Assembly (NCBI GenBank): GCA_037127255.1
Contig: JBANSL010000008.1
Span: 11,787,396 to 11,851,395, forward strand
Direction of reading: 5' to 3'
Source of the DNA: Persicaria tinctoria
Taxonomy: Eukaryota > Streptophyta > Magnoliopsida > Caryophyllales > Polygonaceae
DNA length: 64,000 nucleotides
In this document: in pieces, positions 60,863 to 64,000 of the stretch
Layout: each line of letters starts with the position of its first letter
Position numbering within the stretch: the first letter of the stretch is position 1
The notes under the pieces: model-generated
The model's input: the letters and a program-made list of their open reading frames with translations, nothing else
Databases searched by the model: none
What the model was told of the DNA's origin: nothing
Program-made: the position numbers and the translations under genes

Positions 60863-61967
60863 ATGGCCAAGGCAACTTCCCCTGCGGCACTAGCCGCCAT
60901 TCTCATTCTCATGACCCTCGCCGGACAGAGTCTTGCCGCTTTGAAGGTCGGTTTCTACGCCAACAAATGTGGAAAGAATGATGTCGAATCGATTGTGTTT
61001 AGTGTAATCAAGGCGAAGTTCATCAAGGACCCTACCCTCGTCGCTGCTCTTCTCCGTATGCAATTCCATGATTGCTTTGTTAAGGTATAAAATCCGATCG
61101 ATCGAACTCGATCTTTTTAATTAATTTGTTCCATATATATAGTCCTTTTCATTAATATATTTGAATTGTGATCGAACATTGTACATGTATATATGATCAT
61201 AGGGATGTGATGCCTCAATTTTGTTGGATGGGCCCAACTCTGAGAAGACTGCACCCCCAAACGGTAGCGTTAGGGGTTACGAAGTTATTGATGCCGTCAA
61301 GGCTGCCTTGGAAAGGGCTTGCCCTGGAGTCGTTTCGTGTGCTGATATCATTATCATAGCCACTCGTGTTGCTGTCGTCATGGCAGGTGGGAGATGGTAC
61401 AATGTCGAAACCGGAAGAAGAGATGGACGTGTTTCTTTAGCTAGCAACGCCAATGCAGCTCTCCCTGGACCAACAATCCCTGTTTCCTCGGCTATTCAAG
61501 TCTTTGCTGCCAAGGGAATCACCAAGGAAGATTTTGTTCTTCTTCTAGGTGGTCACACCACTGGAATCACACACTGTAGCTTCTTCCAAGACCGTCTCTA
61601 CAACTTCCAAGGTTCCGGGAGGACAGACCCAAGCATGAACCCTTCATTTGCGCCGTTCCTCAAGAGAGTTTGCCCTCGCAATGGATCCGGTGGCAACCGG
61701 CCTGTCAACCTTGACCAAAGCAGCTTAAGCAGCGCTAACAAGGTCGACAATGGCTTTTACAAGGCAATCAAATCGGGCAAGGGTATTCTCCAGATCGATC
61801 AAGACATTGCACTCGATGCATCAACCAAGGCTATCGTGTCCAAATACGCAGCCAACAACATTTTGTTCCAAACCAAGTTCGGTCAGGCACTCGTTAAACT
61901 CGGCAGGGTCGGAGTCCTCACCGGTAGCCAGGGCCAAGTCAGAAAGTCTTGCCGCCGCCTCAACTAA
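60863..61967 (+). CDS. Class III secretory peroxidase, Prx-6 (native promoter lost)
   Basis: Exons 60863-61084 and 61203-61967, 328 residues, protein identical to Prx-4 and Prx-5. The shared promoter is missing: similarity starts 12 bp after where TATAAA would be, and no TATAAA lies in the preceding 150 bp of LTR-derived DNA. The coding sequence is intact, so the loss may be recent, or another promoter may serve. Retained intron argues against an origin from a processed transcript. Confidence 0.93.
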
Positions 61968-62219
61968 TTAACTAACTAAACATCCATCATCCAACTGCTT
62001 AACTAACCACAAAAATTCACAATTGTTTGTTGATGACGAAACAATTAAATTTCGTGTTGAGAATATCCACATCGTATTCATTTGTTTGTTTTTTCATTTA
62101 TCACATTTCAATTCCTCGTGACTGGCTTCGTGCGTAAGTATATTTGTATCATTAATTATTGAATCATCAACAAATCTATATAAAAAAAATCCAGATTAAT
62201 TATGTTTTAGTTGCAATTG

Positions 62220-62227
62220 CATGCATT
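62220..62227. repeat. hAT target-site duplication, left copy
   Basis: CATGCATT, repeated at 62673-62680. Prx-4 and Prx-5 have a single copy in GCAATTGCATGCATTGG. Confidence 0.9.
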
Positions 62228-62672
62228 CAGTGGCGGACCCATAAACTTTTGAAGGGGGGGTCACCAGGGTGGGTGCGACGACGGGTTGCTGGGACGGTCG
62301 AGGGTTCGACTCGGACTTCTCTCTCACAGTCGGCGGCTACTGTAAATGTAAATGGGGGAAGGGGCGGCTACTGACCGTAAATGTAAATGGGGGCTTTTGA
62401 ATTTTAACCTATAAAAAGATTTTAAAAAAATAGAGGTAAAAAATTAAAATTTGGTGTAAAAAAAATAGAGGTAAAAAATTAAAATTTGATGAGTCGAACC
62501 CGAGTCTCTTAACTCCAAAGGAGCTTACCAATTGAGCCAATTCTATTTAGTGATTTCTTACTCTCTTCACTTAATTATATCTAAAACAAGTTGTTGTTTT
62601 TTTAAGTACATATTACCCGGGCCGGGGGGGGGGGGGGGTCACGTGACCCCAGGACCCCAGGGTCCACCACTG
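62228..62672. mobile_element. hAT-type MITE 3' of Prx-6
   Basis: 445 bp, ends CAGTGGCGGACCC and GGGTCCACCACTG (inverted, one mismatch), flanked by CATGCATT. A run of G near 62623 and a palindromic GGGTCACGTGACCC (62637-62650) lie near the right end. No transposase. Confidence 0.93.
62491..62542 (-). other. tRNA-like stretch with Pol III A and B boxes inside the MITE
   Basis: On the minus strand TGGCTCAATTGGTAAGC (62539-62523) matches an A box and GGGTTCGACTC (62501-62491) a B box at tRNA-like spacing. The acceptor stem is not evident, so it is a tRNA relic or SINE-like piece and not a working tRNA gene. Confidence 0.5.
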
Positions 62673-62680
62673 CATGCATT

Positions 62681-63180
62681 GGTTGTGAACTACTAAGTGA
62701 TCTCCTAAATTATGCAATCAATTCAGCTCCTCTTCGCCGTCGATGCCATCATCTGGCACTTCTAGTCTCCTCCGCTCACCTGCGAGGACGAATCCAGACT
62801 CATCCTCCTCTGATATCTGTGGCAGACTCAACCGGAGTGGAAATTCATATGGCTTTCAATCTTGGAGATTTCAATGTAAAACCAATTTTGCCTGATTCAA
62901 TCTCAATTGCTAGACCTAATTAGTTGGATTTAAGTTTGATTTCTGTTATTGTTTAGAGGATTTTTCCAATTTGGCTGATTTGATTTCCTTTGTTTTGTGA
63001 TCCTGGATAGCGATAAAAAGCCCTATGTATTGAACTGTCTAATTTTTGTTGAATCTGTATTGATCTTTGATTGATGGCTATCCCTTGAATAGAGATTGGA
63101 CTCTAAAAGTGCATTAGAGACTCATAAATTCCACTTGAAGGTAATAAGAATGTGTGCAAATTGATTGAGTTTTGTTTTCA
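62681..63180. other. Prx-6 3' flank end and unique sequence
   Basis: Matches Prx-4 flank to about 62723, then unique DNA. A C+T-rich leader-like stretch and ATGGCTTTCAATCTTGG (62849) followed by a possible donor might be the start of a gene, but nothing could be named. Confidence 0.4.
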
Positions 63181-63712
63181 GTTTATGTCTTGTTTTTCAT
63201 TGTTTTGTTTACAGATTACAATTTCAAGTTCCATTGTTTCATTGTTTTTCCCTTTAGATTGCATTTGGTCCAATTACAGGTTTCAGATTACAATTGCCAT
63301 TGGAAGAGGATTGTGAAGTAGCTTGTGACATTTGCAAGTTCTTGTCTATTTTTGACAAGGTAACCAGATTCTTCCTTTCCCTTTCAATTTCAAGTGAATT
63401 ATAATATGTATAAACTCTCATATGTATTTTGAAATGGTATAAAGTGTAATTATATAATCTGAAATCTGTAATTTTATAATCTGTATTTTGAAATTGTATA
63501 AATTGTCATCTAAAATTTGTAAATTAAAAATCTAAAATCTGTATAAGTTGTAAACTAAAATCTAAAAATGTATAAACTGTCATCTAAAATATGTAAATCA
63601 TAGTATAATATGAAATCTATATAAGTTGTAAACTAAAATCTGTAATTTAAAAATCTGTAAACTAAAATCTGTAAAATAAAAATCTGTAATTTAAGCTATT
63701 TGCTTATTTTCA
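63181..63712. repeat. Diverged copy of the AT-rich flank repeat
   Basis: Corresponds to 13740-14265 with scattered changes, including the 13835-13915 segment with a 1-bp length difference. Unlike the other copies it leads into TTTTCAGGTTGTTTGC and not a poly-T/CCGATAAA sequence. Confidence 0.75.
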
Positions 63713-64000
63713 GGTTGTTTGCTTGGAGTGGAGAGTTAATAAAGATTCTCAAATGTATGGTTGCACTTATGTATGGTTTTAAACTTTCAAATGTGGACTT
63801 GTGATTTATGCACTTTCTTATCTAATTTCATTTTGTTGGAATTATGTATGGTTTCAAACTTTCAAGTGTGGACTTTACTAATTTGCCTTTTCAATTTTGA
63901 TCTTATACAGAAGTGGATAGAAACGCTCCCTTTCTCCTCTCCAAAAAAAACCCTAGCCGCCCCACTCTCTTGACCGAGCCTTCAACCGGCGGCCTCGCCG
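63713..64000. other. Window end, no gene called
   Basis: ATGTATGGTT(G/T)CA-type repeats at 63752-63850, then CCAAAAAAAACCCTAGCCGCC near 63941, which looks like the leader of a plant gene or LTR that continues past the window. Confidence 0.4.

Larger units (their letters stand above)
60766..62720 (+). repeat. Tandem unit F (Prx-6 unit), partial
   Basis: Begins at TTGGATTGTTGC, 97 bp before the ATG, and follows Prx-4 and Prx-5 to about 62720, interrupted by a hAT-type MITE. Confidence 0.85.

Noticed and set aside
62491..62542. Functional tRNA gene
   Set aside because: A and B boxes are present, but no paired acceptor stem or clear anticodon arm could be drawn, and it lies inside a MITE.

Overview
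The window is nuclear DNA of a flowering plant. It holds a chloroplast thylakoidal processing peptidase gene with plant-type introns, secreted class III peroxidases, plant Ty3/gypsy (Athila-like) and LINE retroelements, and Stowaway, hAT and Harbinger-like DNA elements. A eudicot, perhaps an asterid, seems likeliest, but the sequence does not settle the species.

Layout. Positions 1-3400 are repeat-rich: a copia-like LTR piece, two Stowaway MITEs, AAT microsatellites and a GC-rich minisatellite. Positions 3716-6669 (minus strand) carry one single-copy gene in six exons, the thylakoidal processing peptidase. Positions 6670-10250 hold no recognisable gene, only a GC-rich minisatellite, a long A-rich field of short repeats, a cluster of TTGACC boxes and two MITEs. 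From about 10250 to 62700 there is an array of class III peroxidase genes, all on the plus strand, with ATGs at 11969, 23339, 34695, 41167, 53437 and 60863, plus a C-terminal fragment at 58456. I call them Prx-1 to Prx-6. Prx-1, -4, -5 and -6 are intact (328 residues, one 118-bp intron). Prx-2 and Prx-3 share a 17-nt deletion that breaks the frame.

The full repeat unit is 11-12 kb: about 0.5 kb of promoter, the peroxidase, AT-rich and unclassified repeats, and the 5' part of an Athila-like gypsy element. The gypsy LTR is interrupted by a hAT-like element, which itself holds a short minus-strand LTR retroelement. Three complete copies of this nest occur (units A, B and D). The joint between units lies where the gypsy protease reading frame meets the peroxidase promoter at a shared 15-bp sequence. 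Prx-4 keeps what looks like the original promoter-side sequence. Unit C (Prx-3) is cut short and carries a 4.45-kb LINE. Unit E (Prx-5) is cut short and fused to the peroxidase fragment. Unit F (Prx-6) has lost its TATA region and sits behind a piece of another LTR.

Working together: the peroxidases would be extracellular haem enzymes, and the four intact copies differ at few if any residues, so the array looks like recent gene amplification with turnover (frameshift, truncation, promoter loss, conversion). I see no new type of biological system. The main interest is the well-preserved record of nested transposition, unequal exchange and gene conversion. The very high identity between 11-kb units also means the assembly should be verified.
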